This document shows, piece after piece, positions 53,614 through 64,000 of a stretch of 64,000 bases of DNA. Under the pieces are notes generated by a model. It saw only the letters and a program-made list of their open reading frames with translations, did no database searches and was not told where the DNA came from. Position numbers and translations under genes: made by a program. Within the stretch, counting starts at the first letter, position 1, and each line of letters begins with the position of its first letter. The stretch spans positions 496,001 through 560,000 of the forward strand of contig JARKIF010000008.1 in assembly GCA_029378245.1 (NCBI GenBank), read 5' to 3'. The DNA is from Roridomyces roridus (lineage: Eukaryota; Basidiomycota; Agaricomycetes; Agaricales; Mycenaceae).

Positions 53614-55583
53614 ATGTGGGAGTCTTCCAGTACCGTTTGTGACCACGACTTGGCCTCCCTCAAAGGGAGTGGTACTCTCCAGGACCCCTTCATTGTCAAC
53701 TGGGATGACAAAGATCCTGAGAATCCACTCAGCTTTCCCAACAGCAAGAAGTGGATCATCACTTCGCAGTTGGCCTTCTGCACTTGGACCGTTTCCTTCA
53801 GCTCTAGCGTGTATTCCGCCGGCTTGGAATCCATGGCCCGCGAATTGCGCGTATCGGAAAGCGTGGCCATTCTAGGTCTATCGCTTTATGTGTTGGGGTT
53901 CGCCTTGGGACCTCTTGCAAGTCTCTTTACATGCTATATCGCTGTTGACTCACCGTGGTACCAGATGTTCGCTCCTCTCGGGGAGATCTACGGACGCGTG
54001 GGTGGTTCTCTTGATCTCTTGATCTCCAAACCTCATCGTCGGCAACTAGCGCCTTGTATTTCTCATCACATTCGTAGCCTGCACTGTTTTCCAGCTGCAA
54101 GGATGCTTGGGTACATTGCCATCCAACATCTCAGGCTTGAGCTGACTCGTTCCAGCTCGAGACAGCATTGCGGCACTGTTATCGTGTCGATTGTTAACCG
54201 GCATATTCGGCTCTTCTTGTAAGTCATCGACTATTTCTTTATACACAATCTAAACCCAGACAGCGCTTGTTAATGCCCCTGCCCAAATCTCCGACCTCTG
54301 GGATTCAAAAGAACGTGGCAGAGCTACATCCATTTACAATACATTTCCGTTTCTCGGTCCAAGTCAGTCTGCTTTGCTGCTTCTTTTTATCCAATTGACC
54401 CGTTTTCAAGTAATTGGCCCTAGTTTGTGCCCTGGCTTCTCTTTCCAGCTCCAACTGATCAACAATTTCCAGTCGTTGGCGGCTATGTTGTCACAACTCT
54501 GGGCTGGCGCTTCAATTTCTGGCTTCAGTTCATATTCACCGCGTTGTCACTACTTACTGGCGCCGTCTTGACGCCCGAAACGGTAACGATCCTTGCTCCT
54601 CAAGGTTTCTTGTGTCTCATTTTTTGCAAGTACGCTCCCGTGTTGCTTCGTCGCCGAGCAAGCAAACTCACTCGGCAGTCCAACGGCATCCTTCATTTCG
54701 TCTCCATACATGATCAATTCTCCGCGTCGCGAACCATGTTTTCGGACTTTGCCCGTCCCTTCGGTCTGTTATTATACACGCTTTCTTTTTCCTGTCGATC
54801 TCATTCTCGTAGTATTTCTTGTCACCGAACCGATCGTGCTCTGTACCGGTTTCTACATCGCCCTCGCCTATGGCTCATTATATTCTCTATTTGCTGCCTT
54901 TCCCATTGTCTTCCAGCAGCACCATCACTTCACCTCCGCGCAGGGTGGGCTCGTCTTCTGCGGTCTAGGCATCGGAATCCTGCTTGGATTGGCATCAACT
55001 CCTATACAAAACAGAATATACTGCAGGGCTAGCCAGAAAAGCGAAACAAAGCGTGCTGCACCCGAAGCGTACGTATTGCGCCCTTCTGCAGCTCCTTCCT
55101 CTTCTGACGTCTCGTAGTCGGCTGCATCAAGCCATGTTCGGCGGTGCGCTGGTTCCTTTGGGACTGTTTTGGTTTGCGTTGTGAGTTTCTTGGTCGGTTC
55201 AAAAAGTGTCCTAGCTTGATGCCCGAAGCAGCAGTGTGTCTCCTTCTGTCCACTGGCTCATCCCAGTTATTGGAAGCGCGGTCTTCGGCATCGGCATCTC
55301 GGCCATTCTGCAGAGTTTAACATCGTACCTCATGGACACGTACGACGTCTACTTTGCTAGCGCCGTCGCATCCACCATCGTGCTGCGCTCCGTTTGTGCT
55401 GCAACCATGCCTTTAACGGTGCCAATCATGTTTTCGCATCTGGGTGACATGGGCGCCATGGTTGTGCTTGGTGCTCTCGGCCTGGCTTGTGCTCCAATTC
55501 CATTCCTCTTGTGGAGGTACGGGCAATGGATCCGAACCAAAAGCAGTATCGCGTTCAAGGAAAAGACAACAGATATGCCTTGA
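53614..55583 (+). CDS. Major facilitator superfamily transporter, drug:H+ antiporter (DHA1) type
   Basis: Ten exons close to 489 codons plus stop: 53614-53916, 53965-53997, 54050-54110, 54156-54218, 54264-54362, 54473-54582, 54631-54763, 54813-55068, 55118-55180, 55235-55583. The first intron has a GC donor (GCAAGT). Without the introns the reading shows standard MFS landmarks: NPLSFPNSKKWIITSQLAF, GLSLYVLGFALGPL, MFAPLGEIYGRR, AALLSCRLLTGIFGSS, APAQISDLWDSKERGRA, GPIVGGYVVTTLGWRFNFWL, VTEPIVLCTGFYIALAYG, AAFPIVFQQHHHFTSAQGG and LGIGILLGLAS. About 12 membrane helices are expected. The family exports toxic compounds, polyamines or drugs by proton exchange; the substrate is unknown. One intron of 110 bp is unusually long. 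Confidence 0.88.
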
Positions 55584-55683
55584 GAACCGGGCTTAAACTT
55601 ACATCTTATTCTTATTCATGAAACGTTTATGTGCTACACTAATTATCGTGCCAAAAAAGTCAAATTCTGCCAATCGCTTTTGC

Positions 55684-57034
55684 TCACCGCTTCCTCTTGT
55701 TGCTCCTCTTGTCCACGTACACGAGGCCCTCGCTTGGATCCGCATATGAAACCTGTTGCATCCTAGAAGCATGAGCCATCGAAGCTGGGGCCGGTACAGC
55801 GACGCGCATGAAATCATAAGCTGCGATGGCATTTCGCCCAGAGTCCCAAGCTTCTGTCGCTTGACGTTCTATCTCGCGCATAACGTTCACCCGCTTGTCA
55901 CGCTCATAACGAGGAGCGGGGAATCTGACACAATGTCATTAATGGAAAAAAAGAGCAGCGAAAGGAGCTACCTGCTTCCGATGTGATTCAAGACAAGCTT
56001 TTCAGCCCAATGGTCTTTGCGAACGCGCCAGCTTGTTGGGGAATGGAATGTCCGCGTGCCAGCGCCACGCGTTGAACGGTCTCTAGTGACCGCTTGTACT
56101 GTGGGTTGATCTCAGAAGGAATGTGCGCCTCGGTGGCTTCGTGGATGAGTAAGGATGCCTCTCTGCAGAGTGGAATGATGGGGTCGGCGTCGTATGTATC
56201 GCCTAGAATTACGAGTTTCCGCTTAGGCTCTCCAGTTTCTCTGAATATATACCCCAGACATGGGTCTTTGCACGCATAAGGCACGTCTACATGCAGGCAA
56301 AAAGACTTACCACGATGTAAAATAGGCCCAGCGTCAACCACGACATCCCCAAACACGCCCTCGCCCTGGGTAAAGTTTCTCCAGAAGCCATCTTCAGTGC
56401 AATGAATGTCTCGGCCGACGAGCTCACTCGAATGCATCACTTCTGGGCTACACGGGGTGGGCGCGTCATCCGTACTCAACAGTTCGTGAACCACGAATTT
56501 CTCCGCCGTTGAAGTCAAAGTCATGATCAACGTCGAGCGCACGAAATTTCGAATACCTGACCAATATGTTATAGGGTCTGTTTATCAGAGAGTGGAATAC
56601 CTGCGGGTCCATAGATCTCAATTCTTGGCGTCGGATTCGCCGGCACAACGACATTTGGGTCAATCGAAGGAGCAAACAAAACGTTGCGCAGGAAACCGGT
56701 GATTCCGAGAATGTGATCTGCGTGTAGGTGGGTAATGAACATTTTGGAAACGTTCTGGGGCTTGAGCCAGAGTGGTGTGTCGTGGGGTTGGAAAGCGAAT
56801 TGGCGTGTGGTGCCCTCTAACAACATTTATGACCCGACTTGGCGTAAAGAGCGACTCTACCTGCGCAGTCGACCACTGAAATATATTAGTACGCGTGGTT
56901 GGCCAATGGACAGTAATACTCCAGAGTTGACCGGTCTTGAGACAATCCACGACGAGGGATGAACAGTTGCGCGACTCGCTTGGGCCGCCACCGGAAGAAG
57001 TTCCCAAAAAATGGACTGTCATGGCTTGGGCCAT
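55684..57034 (-). CDS. Ribonuclease Z (tRNase Z), apparent one-base frameshift in exon 5
   Basis: It removes tRNA 3' trailers. Exons: 56920-57034, 56861-56875 (15 bases), 56601-56816, 56311-56556, 55972-56265, 55684-55924. Signatures: VHFLGTSSGGGPSESRNCSS, DCAEGTTRQFAF, the metal motif FITHLHADHILGI, RIEIYGPAG, KLVILGDTYDAD, LLIHEATEAHI, and ALARGHSIPQQAGAFA. The next conserved block, LVLNHIGSR, is present but in another frame: exon 5 reads GLKSLS-stop, and the exon sum is 1127, one base short of a multiple of three. Either a base is missing or an error sits here. The start at 57034 (MAQAMTVHF) or 57022 is preferred; it is about 100 bp from the divergent ADA2 ATG. Confidence 0.88.
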
Positions 57035-57133
57035 CTCCAGCCGGGATAAATGCAAATGACGAGAAGAAAGTCGCAAGGAGAGTGCACAAAGATTGTACAT
57101 GCAAAGGCCGATCAAACAGATCAAAACTAGTAA

Positions 57134-59256
57134 ATGACCGTCACCCACCGCAAGCCGGCAGCTCAACCCGATGAAGTTGCACGCAAGTCTGACCCAATTC
57201 ACGTCCTTTCGCGTCCATTGAACGTGTCTCTAGCTGTGAATGAGCCGGGAGTCCAATTTGAATGCGATGGCTGCGCGTGTGATCTCACTCACACCATTCG
57301 CATAAAATGCGCCGATCCCGCTTGCCAGTCCGAGGACGGCGTCGATATCTGCCCCACCTGTTTCTGCGCGGGCAAAGAATTTGGGAAACATCGTAGAGGC
57401 CACTCCTATCGTGTCATTGTGAGTGCCCACTCTAGGCGCCATTCATCAATTTAGCTTGGTCCAGGAATTCAATTCCTATCCAATCTTCTCCGAGGACTGG
57501 GGGGCCGACGAGTGAGCCAAATTTAAGTCTGGTCCTTACGCTGCTCATTGTACCAGAGAACTACTCCTCATCAAAGGCATAGCAAGCCAAGGTCTCGGCA
57601 ACTGGAAGAAGATCGCCGAGCACGTTGGTACCCAAACCAAGGAAGAGGTAGAGAAACACTATAACGACGTCTACGTGGACTCGCCGGAATGGCCACTCCC
57701 GCGGATGGACCTCGAATTCGAGATTGCACCGGAAGAGTTCCAGGAGCGGAAGCGGCGGCGGATAGCAGCCATGAACGCGCTCCCCCTTCCTCCGCCAAAG
57801 GTTGCGCCAACATCTGCGCCGGGCATACACGAAGTTGCCACCTTTCTTCCTGGCCGCCTGGAGTTTGAGCACGAACTAGACAACGAAGCCGAGGATCTCG
57901 TCAAGGATCTCGAGTTTGGCGTCTGCCTCGAATATGGTGGCGACCAGATTATCGAGGACGAGAATGATTTAGACGTCAAAGCACGGATCAAGTGGGAGGA
58001 AGACAAGAGAAACGGACTCGTTCCCAGCTCTGTGTTTGTTCCTGAGCGCAAGTCGGGCAAGGGTCCGCTACCTAATGGTGATGGCGTAAAGTCGGAAGAC
58101 GTGGTCATGGCCAACGGTGCAGCCGACGAAGAAGAGGAAGCCACTCAGCTGCCTCCGGTTGAAACAAGGGCCTCTTTGGCGTTCAAGCTTACCCTCCTGG
58201 AAACATATGCTCAGCGCGTCGAGAAACGTTTGGAGAGCAAAGCGTTCATGTTTGATAGAAGCCTCTTGGAGTACAAAAAGGTGCGTTAATCGGTTTCGCA
58301 TGACATGTCTGATACTTTGCAGATGCAAGCGGCGGAAAAGAAGAGGCAGAAGGAAGAGAAGGACATTCTACACCGTCTGCGACCTTTTGCGCGTTTGCAA
58401 TCAGCCGAAGATTACGAGGCGTTCTCTACGGACATTTTGTGTGCGTCGTTTCCCGTTTTATATTATCCACCGTTCAACATTATTCAGACGAAGCCATGCT
58501 CCGGAAGAGAATTTCAGAATTGCAGCACTGGCGTAAACAAGGTCTCACGACGGCAGCTGATATCGACAAGTATCAGAATGACTTGGCGAAGCGGGTTCGT
58601 ATAGACTCTTTATTCCTTGTGTGGAAAGGTCATTCCTTGCAGACTCAGGTGAAGAGCAACCCTCGAGAATACCACACATCCGAGAAGCAAAAGCGACAAT
58701 CCATGGGCCCCGATCGCTCAAGTACTGCTCCAGAGGGCAGAAAGAGCCACGACCGCGAAGCGACACCGAAATTGGAGAGCATTGTCAATGCCAGGAAACG
58801 CGGTATGTTGTCATTTATATGATAGCACCTTCTCACAGCGGATCTTAGCTCCCTTGAACCTTGCCAACAGCCCATCTCTTCACCTTCTTACGGCTGCCGA
58901 GCAAACACTTTGCTCGCAGCTGCGCATTCTCCCCAAACCCTATCTCGTGGTCAAGGAGACTCTTGTCCGCGAATATGCCCGTCGAGGGGGGAAACTGCGC
59001 AGGCGAGAAGCGCGAGATTTGGTCAAGATTGATGTCAACAAGACGGCCAGAGTTTGGGATTTTCTTGCGCAGGCTGGCTTTTTGCAAATCAACGCCGAAA
59101 CATCCATGACTGTAGCTTCTCAAAATGCCACGTACGGTTCTGTTCCTGCTACTATTCAACACTGATAATATGAGCAGCCCTGCGCCAACTGCTTCTCCCG
59201 CCTTGTCCGCTTCTACATTCTCCGCCGCCCCACAGTCTTGGGTGGCGCCGGGATAG
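57134..59256 (+). CDS. ADA2: Transcriptional adaptor ADA2 (SAGA complex)
   Basis: Exons 57134-57418, 57465-57511, 57557-58280, 58323-58440, 58488-58594, 58643-58802, 58849-59131 and 59178-59256 close to 600 codons plus stop. The N-terminal ZZ zinc finger reads FECDGCACDLTHTIRIKC, then DICPTCFCAGKEFGKHRRGH. The SANT domain follows (ELLLIKGIASQGLGNWKKIA; VEKHYNDVYV). The ADA2 middle has RLEFEHELDNEAEDLVKDLE and ETRASLAFKLTLLETYAQRV. The C-terminal SWIRM domain includes LTAAEQTLCSQLRILPKPYL and NKTARVWDFLAQAGFL. ADA2 stimulates the GCN5 histone acetyltransferase. It shares a short divergent promoter with tRNase Z. Confidence 0.95.
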
Positions 59257-59338
59257 TTTCTAGATCTTGTATTGTAGGTAAAGAAAGAGAACCCACACAT
59301 TTTTAGATCCAAACCCCATCTGACTGCAGGCCCAGAAC

Positions 59339-59458
59339 GGCCGGATGACCGAGTGGTTAAGGTGTCAGATTTAAGCCGACTGTCACGTGATAAGGTCACC
59401 TGACCGCGTAAATCCTGATGGGTCTACACCCGCGCGAGTTCGATCCTCGCTTCGGCCA
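59339..59458 (+). tRNA. tRNA-Leu (anticodon UAA) with ~35 base intron
   Basis: The acceptor stem is GGCCGGA with TTCGGCC. The anticodon TAA is at 59372-59374 by standard numbering, the intron is about 59376-59410, the long variable arm is GGGTCTACACCC and the T arm GCGAGTTCGATCCTCGC. TTTTT follows at 59461. A31-C39 looks mispaired. The length without the intron is about 85. Confidence 0.85.
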
Positions 59459-59779
59459 GCTTTTTCTCCTTGGGCAGCAGTTCCGCTTGTTTTGCACCCT
59501 GTAAGTTCTTACTTAGCGTTCCTGCAATTGACACCACAGGATTAAGGACAGTGACAGCTCCATGTGTCACACAACCCATTGATCATGATGAGTATTTACC
59601 ACGGTCCACGTCTGCTCTCCCCGCTCCACTGACTACTCTGCCCTGACGTCCCTGTTGTTTATACAAACACAATACAAACACCTCTTTCCACAGCTGGGGA
59701 AGGTTAGTTGGTCCTTGATTATGCGTAACATGTAGAGACATCTAGAACCCCAAACCCTCGGCAGATGTTTCTTGGAAGA

Positions 59780-61330
59780 CTAAGATTGGTATAGGGCTCC
59801 TGGAGGAAGTCTTGCTTGCTTGCCAGTGTGAGTTTGATCCTTGCTCAGCTGAGGATTTTGCAATTGGCTGTGAATTAAGTACTTGAAAGCCAAAGCAAGA
59901 AGAGTGGAGCAAAAACAATGGACAGAAAACTCACCACTGAAGCCACACAAAGGATGCACGGCACCCCCTGTGGCTACCCCATTGTGTGAAGTTGGATCAC
60001 AGTCAGATGATGAATCATGAGGGCTGATCTCAACCACGGTACCTTGACAGAATTTTGCCCGTGTCCAACTGAGTTCAGAGTTCCCATGCATGAAGATCCA
60101 ACTCTTTGGCCAGACTGAACGCATGTCCCATCTTGAGTTGTGGTATTTTCAATGTCTTATTTTTGCCCGTCAGCGGCATGTACACGGTACCAAGACTGGT
60201 TGAGTTCAAACCTTGCTTCGGATTTTTTCCGCGATCAGCTGTGAAAGCACCCGCTGAATCGGGAAAAAAAAAGGGCCAGTGTGCTTGAACGGTGGCATGA
60301 GAGCGAAAGTGTCTGCTGGGAAGGCAGAAAACCGGGTTGCTGGGCGGGGTCGCGAGACTCGAGTCACTTGACTCAAAACAAAGCGCGTCGTGAGATCGGG
60401 AGACTTGGCTCAGAGCGGCAACCGAAAAGTTGAAGGGTTGGACGTGATCGAGAGGCTCAGCAAAACCGTATTGAGTTCGCCAAGCGGGATGGTTAGAACG
60501 AGAGCCACGGGCCAACGGGACGACTTGTGAATGGTGAAAAGGGACGGTTGTACGATAGTTGAAAACTCGCCACTCAGAGCCACGCGAAGGATGCGTTGCG
60601 GTTATACATCCTCCTCCACCCTCTGTAACCCTTGACACGTCAATCTCAACCCCGCAGTCTCTATTCACGCTGAACCTGCGCAACGTCCGAGGCCTGCCGC
60701 CTTCTTCTGGGAGCATTGAGACAGCCGTGGCCCTTGCAGTGTCGTGCTTCGTTTCATTCCCTGAATATGCCTCGCTCCGTTATACGGGCTTGAAAACAGG
60801 AGACTGGATTAGAGGCTGTGTTTCATTGTGCATTTTGCAACGAAAGCCCCTATCTTCAAGTAGTGCCGAGTTCGATCCTTGCTGGTCAAACTTCACGCTT
60901 GGGTCTTGGTTGCGAAATGGGCGGTGTGCTGGGACGGTGGCATGAGAGCCAAAAGGGTACGTAACTTGGCGGGATCGCGAAAGCAAATACACGCCAAGGT
61001 TGCTGGGCAGGATGAGAAACTCGAGATCACGAGGGGGGACCGTTGGAACGAGAGCCACGGGTTCGAGATAGATGTGTGCTGGCAGGGACATGGGAGTGCC
61101 GTGAATGGTGAAAGGGCGGATTCGGGTATGGAAACCATGAGATGGTACGATAATCGAGAACCCACCCACCTCTCAGAGCCACGCGAAGGATGCACCCTCT
61201 GTGGCCTCCGACGCGTCGATGCCAATGTATTCACGCCAAAGGTAACCTGCGCAACGTCCGCGGCCTTCGTCTGGGATTTCGGAGCAGTGGGACAGCAGTG
61301 GTGGACAACCGTGCAGGATTGAGGGTGTTT
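59780..61330 (+). repeat. Degenerate tandem array, about three units of 600-650 bp
   Basis: Matching landmarks: GAGCCACGCGAAGGATGC at about 60577 and 61177, with a diverged form near 59938; GGTGGCATGAGAGC at 60290 and 60940; and GGTACGATA/TGTACGATA words at 60547 and 61144. Each unit also has a tRNA T-arm-like stretch: GAGTTTGATCCTTGCT (59825), GAGTTCAAACCTTGCTTCGG (60202) and GAGTTCGATCCTTGCT (60867), matching the 3' part of tRNA-Leu just upstream. No intact tRNA or gene is seen in it. Confidence 0.5.
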
Positions 61331-61752
61331 TGAAGAGGTGGAGACTAGCGGCGCGAGACTTCGTTGTGGTCGGGACGAAAGCGCGCCTGATGGCGGCCAG
61401 ACACATACAAACTACGGAACAGGTTGCTCGCTAAGCGCTTAGCATCCCCGGCCCATGAGTTGGCTAACAAGCTACAACTACATACACCATGTTGCAGACC
61501 GAGAGCGGAGCAATGGGTAACCCGGGTTGAGACGGTAAACCTAGATTCGGAAGCACCGAGGTGACTGGAAAACTGGGCGATTCGCTGGAGGGTACTTATT
61601 ATCGCCAATTTGTCCCGACGCTCCGCTGATTCCAAGGCACCCAGGTCCTTCTATGCAACCGCCGGCGAAACAGCATCCGTGCAGCAAGATGGCAAAGAGA
61701 AAACTTCCAAGATACTTTGTTGTACATTCGTTTCTATCCATAGAAAAAAAAA

Positions 61753-62716
61753 TCAAAATAACTGCGCAACAGAGTCAGCTTGTTATGGGAGGCCCAGTGA
61801 GCAACTTACGCCCGAAACACCACCTCCGGGGGCCTGACGTACACTACAAGAGATGAGTGCAGTTTGCAAAGCCAGAGGGATTACATTACCGGCGCGTTGG
61901 TTTGAATTCCTCAGGTTCATCGGAGCCCCAGAAACTATTGAGGCTGCTGTTGCCACCGGGAGCCTCTCGGACACGTCTATTGCAAGTCAGGGAATATTTC
62001 GGCCCAACGAGGGTTTCCTCACCTGCTTGGCTTTATCCCAGTAGTTGATTGGGCGTTGTCTTCATTTTCAGCCACGACCGGGGCCGGTGCTTTCTCTGGA
62101 GTGGGTGCAGGCGTCGGAGTATCCACCTTGGGTGGTGCCATGGATAGGGCGTCAGGAACGTCTTCGTCTGCAAAGATATTGGTTCGAGGTCCGCCGGGGA
62201 GTTCACGGACGCGTCGGGTGGGCTTAAAGTCGGTCGATGGGGAAGGCGTCACCGAGGCTAAACTATGAAGCCGTGAGCAAGTTCGAGTTTGGATGTTATA
62301 CCTACTGGACGCGACGGTACCCGCCACAGGCAACTCGCCCTCTCCATCGGATATTTTGCCAAACTTTGCGTATTCTGGAGCGCGTTTATTGGGGGATATG
62401 CAATCGTAATGAAACTAACTGGGCAACTTCTGAACTAAAAGGTCAGATTGTGAGCCGCTGGATGCGACACGTGTACCTGAATATTGGCGAAATTGGTGTC
62501 TACGGTGGTGCCAGTATACTTGAGGAACTCCATAAGTGAGCGCTTCGTGAAGACGATGTTGGTAGAGTCCCAGTCGAGCATGCCTGTTCAGAACATTCAA
62601 CCACGTGTTTCTTGCGAGGAGAACGCGTTCAAACCCAGGTTGGCCGGCCAATCCTTGTTGGACACATCAACCACTGAGGCGGGCAGGAAACTGTGCAGTA
62701 CCTTTTCGTTGGACAT
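61753..62716 (-). CDS. Small conserved fungal protein with repeated KPTRRVR..PGG motifs
   Basis: The 3' exons are clear: 62302 to about 62402, 62023-62262, 61890-61976, 61810-61843 and a last 9-base exon 61753-61761. The motif occurs three times: FKPTRRVRELPGGPRTNIF, then PSRRVREAPGGNSSLNSF, and FKPTRRVRQAPGG followed by a GLF end. Similar short repeats are found in HN1/Jupiter- and SPIRAL1-type microtubule-associated proteins; that link is only a resemblance. The N-terminus is uncertain: ATG 62716 (MSNEK) plus exons near 62490-62583 (STNIVFTKRSLMEFLKYTGT) do not close in phase by obvious sites. Confidence 0.6.
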
Positions 62717-62937
62717 GTTAACGGGTGTGGTGGGCGTGAAACTGGGAAGAGTAAGCACCAATCTATGGGCCTGGAAGAGACGTACGAAGGCATATAGAAC
62801 TTGATTCAGCCAGTCAGTTAGTCAGTGGGGGGAGCAAGCATGAAAAGAACGCGCTTTTCAGTTGGTTGGGAGGCAAGAGTTGAGACGAAAGCACGGAAAC
62901 ACTAACAAATAAGTCAACGTCGCGCTGCGCGCCACTC

Positions 62938-63671
62938 ATGCGGCTATCCACGACCGTCAGGCGAGCGTATAGCTCTGCTATTTACTTGAATCCGTCGAGG
63001 GCAAAAGATGCCGCTGTCTGCACCACCCCCACAATCACCCATGTCCAAAGACAGCAATTGGACAGCGCGCTTCGCGTCGACCAGGCCGGCGAAATTGCCG
63101 CCAACTACATATACATGGGCCAGATGTCTGTACTTGGACGGAATCGGGCCTTGAGGCCACTCATTCAGGTACGTGTAATGAAATAAAGCAGGCCTGTACA
63201 CTGAATGTCGTGCTAGGAAATGTGGGACCAGGAAAAGAAGCATCTCGAGGTCATGGACAAGCTACAGGTGCAGCACCGAGTACGGCCAACGCTGCTCTCA
63301 GATGTCGCCAAAGTGGCTGGCTTTGGACTAGGTGCAGTGACCGCCCTCATGGGCAAGGAAGCTGCGATGGCTTGCACAGAAGCAGTCGAAACCGTCATCG
63401 GCGAGCATTATGACGAGTGCGTAACTTTGTCCACCCTCCCAGCCAATGTTCACGACTTGACAGCCAATTGAAGGAGATGGAATCCTTGCCGTCCGAGCAC
63501 CCGAGCATCCCATTGCTGCGGGACGTGATACGCGAATTCAGAGACGACGAACTTGAGCATCTGGATATTGCCGTCGACAATGATGCTCAGAGGGCGCCAG
63601 CGCATGCACTTTTGAGTAGCATTGTGGGGACGGGATGCAAGGTTGCGATAGAGCTTTGCAAGAGGATCTAA
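62938..63671 (+). CDS. COQ7: COQ7, 5-demethoxyubiquinone hydroxylase
   Basis: Exons 62938-63168, 63217-63416 and 63464-63671 close to 212 codons plus stop. The N-terminus ([20 protein letters not shown]) is a mitochondrial presequence. The carboxylate-bridged di-iron ligands are visible: [14 protein letters not shown] (Glu), [13 protein letters not shown] (Glu, His), [15 protein letters not shown] (Glu) and [13 protein letters not shown] (Glu, His). It performs the penultimate step of ubiquinone synthesis at the inner mitochondrial membrane. Its stop is 6 bp from the stop of the convergent NDUFB4 gene. Confidence 0.96.
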
Positions 63672-63677
63672 AATACA

Positions 63678-63994
63678 TCATGATTTGGCCAAAGGCTGGT
63701 CCTTCCGCTTCGCAGTCCAATCCCATTTGTTCTACGAACCGTGAGTGCGTGACGCGGCAGGGAGACTGGTACCGACCTGGTTTGCGCTTACGAGAAGAAA
63801 GAGGCCTACGGGCACCAGAATTACGCCCCACATCGAAGAGCGGACTGTCTGTCTCGTCCAGCGGAAATGTTTATATTGCTCCTCGCGCTGGACCCGTGAT
63901 GAGCAAGGTGGAACGAAGGGTATCAAAGGACTACCATGAACGATTGTCGCTCAATTGCACCATCCTGGATCTTGACGTGGGCGTGGCCGCCCAT
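63678..63994 (-). CDS. Complex I accessory subunit NDUFB4/B15
   Basis: Exons 63935-63994, 63777-63887 and 63678-63731 close to 74 codons plus stop. It starts MGGHAHVKIQDGAIERQSFM, continues REEQYKHFRWTRQTVRSSMW, then a single membrane helix (GVILVPVGLFLLVSANQ), and ends NKWDWTAKRKDQPLAKS. The short length, one helix, YKHFRWT and KWDW..KR are as I expect for the mitochondrial B15 subunit of NADH dehydrogenase. The assignment is from pattern memory. Confidence 0.75.
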
Positions 63995-64000
63995 GGAGAG

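Noticed and set aside
61345..61635. 96-codon minus-strand frame before the RRVR..PGG gene
   Set aside because: No similarity to known proteins and no continuation; probably non-coding.

Overview
The window is nuclear DNA of a filamentous basidiomycete. The evidence is: protein genes cut by many 44-65 bp GT-AG introns (a few GC-AG); a KDZ-type CxC5/CxC6 cysteine-cluster gene; a Plavaka-type transposase; and conserved fungal genes in exon-rich form. A Rhizoctonia-like agaricomycete is my best guess from the mix of element families, but that is inference, not proof.

The left two thirds (1-43.5 kb) is a transposon graveyard with some young elements. 1-6475 is a Ty3/gypsy chromovirus whose left LTR is cut by the window edge. 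Its LTRs differ at one visible site in 290 bp, gag and pol meet at a -1 slippery heptamer, and it sits inside another gene whose 3' part survives at 6476-7630. 8262-9000 holds a degenerate ~167 bp tandem array shaped like repeated exons and introns. 9104-10626 is a KDZ-associated CxC5/CxC6 gene cut short by a 123 bp LTR-like unit that consists mostly of a tRNA-like gene. A second copy of that tRNA-bearing unit lies at 35776-35898. 10777-13784 is a mosaic of Ty1/copia pieces carrying three unrelated LTR types.

15035-31903 is best read as one complete 16.9 kb Plavaka/CACTA-like DNA transposon. It has ~450 bp terminal inverted repeats starting CACAG, a 3-bp CTT target duplication, a Plavaka transposase (27702-31348, one internal stop) and at least four cargo genes: a large basidiomycete-type protein, a coiled-coil protein, a small protein, and a WD40 protein with a C-terminal membrane segment. 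The host site looks like an intron. Right of it are a two-gene unit (unknown protein and a DDE-integrase relic whose catalytic core is deleted), minisatellites, further copia LTRs (two clean solo LTRs with 5-bp duplications) and decayed sequence.

The right third (43.8-64 kb) is gene-dense and conserved: a small SnoaL/NTF2-like protein, an EST1/SMG6-type PIN nuclease, a MET30-type F-box/WD40 protein, a GSK3 kinase, an MFS transporter, tRNase Z, the SAGA adaptor ADA2, tRNA-Leu(UAA), a small protein with RRVR..PGG repeats, COQ7 and complex I subunit NDUFB4/B15. Exon models for most were closed to exact reading frames by hand. tRNase Z is one base out of frame at its last metal-binding motif. Between tRNA-Leu and the last three genes lies a ~600-650 bp degenerate tandem array that seems to contain tRNA 3' halves.
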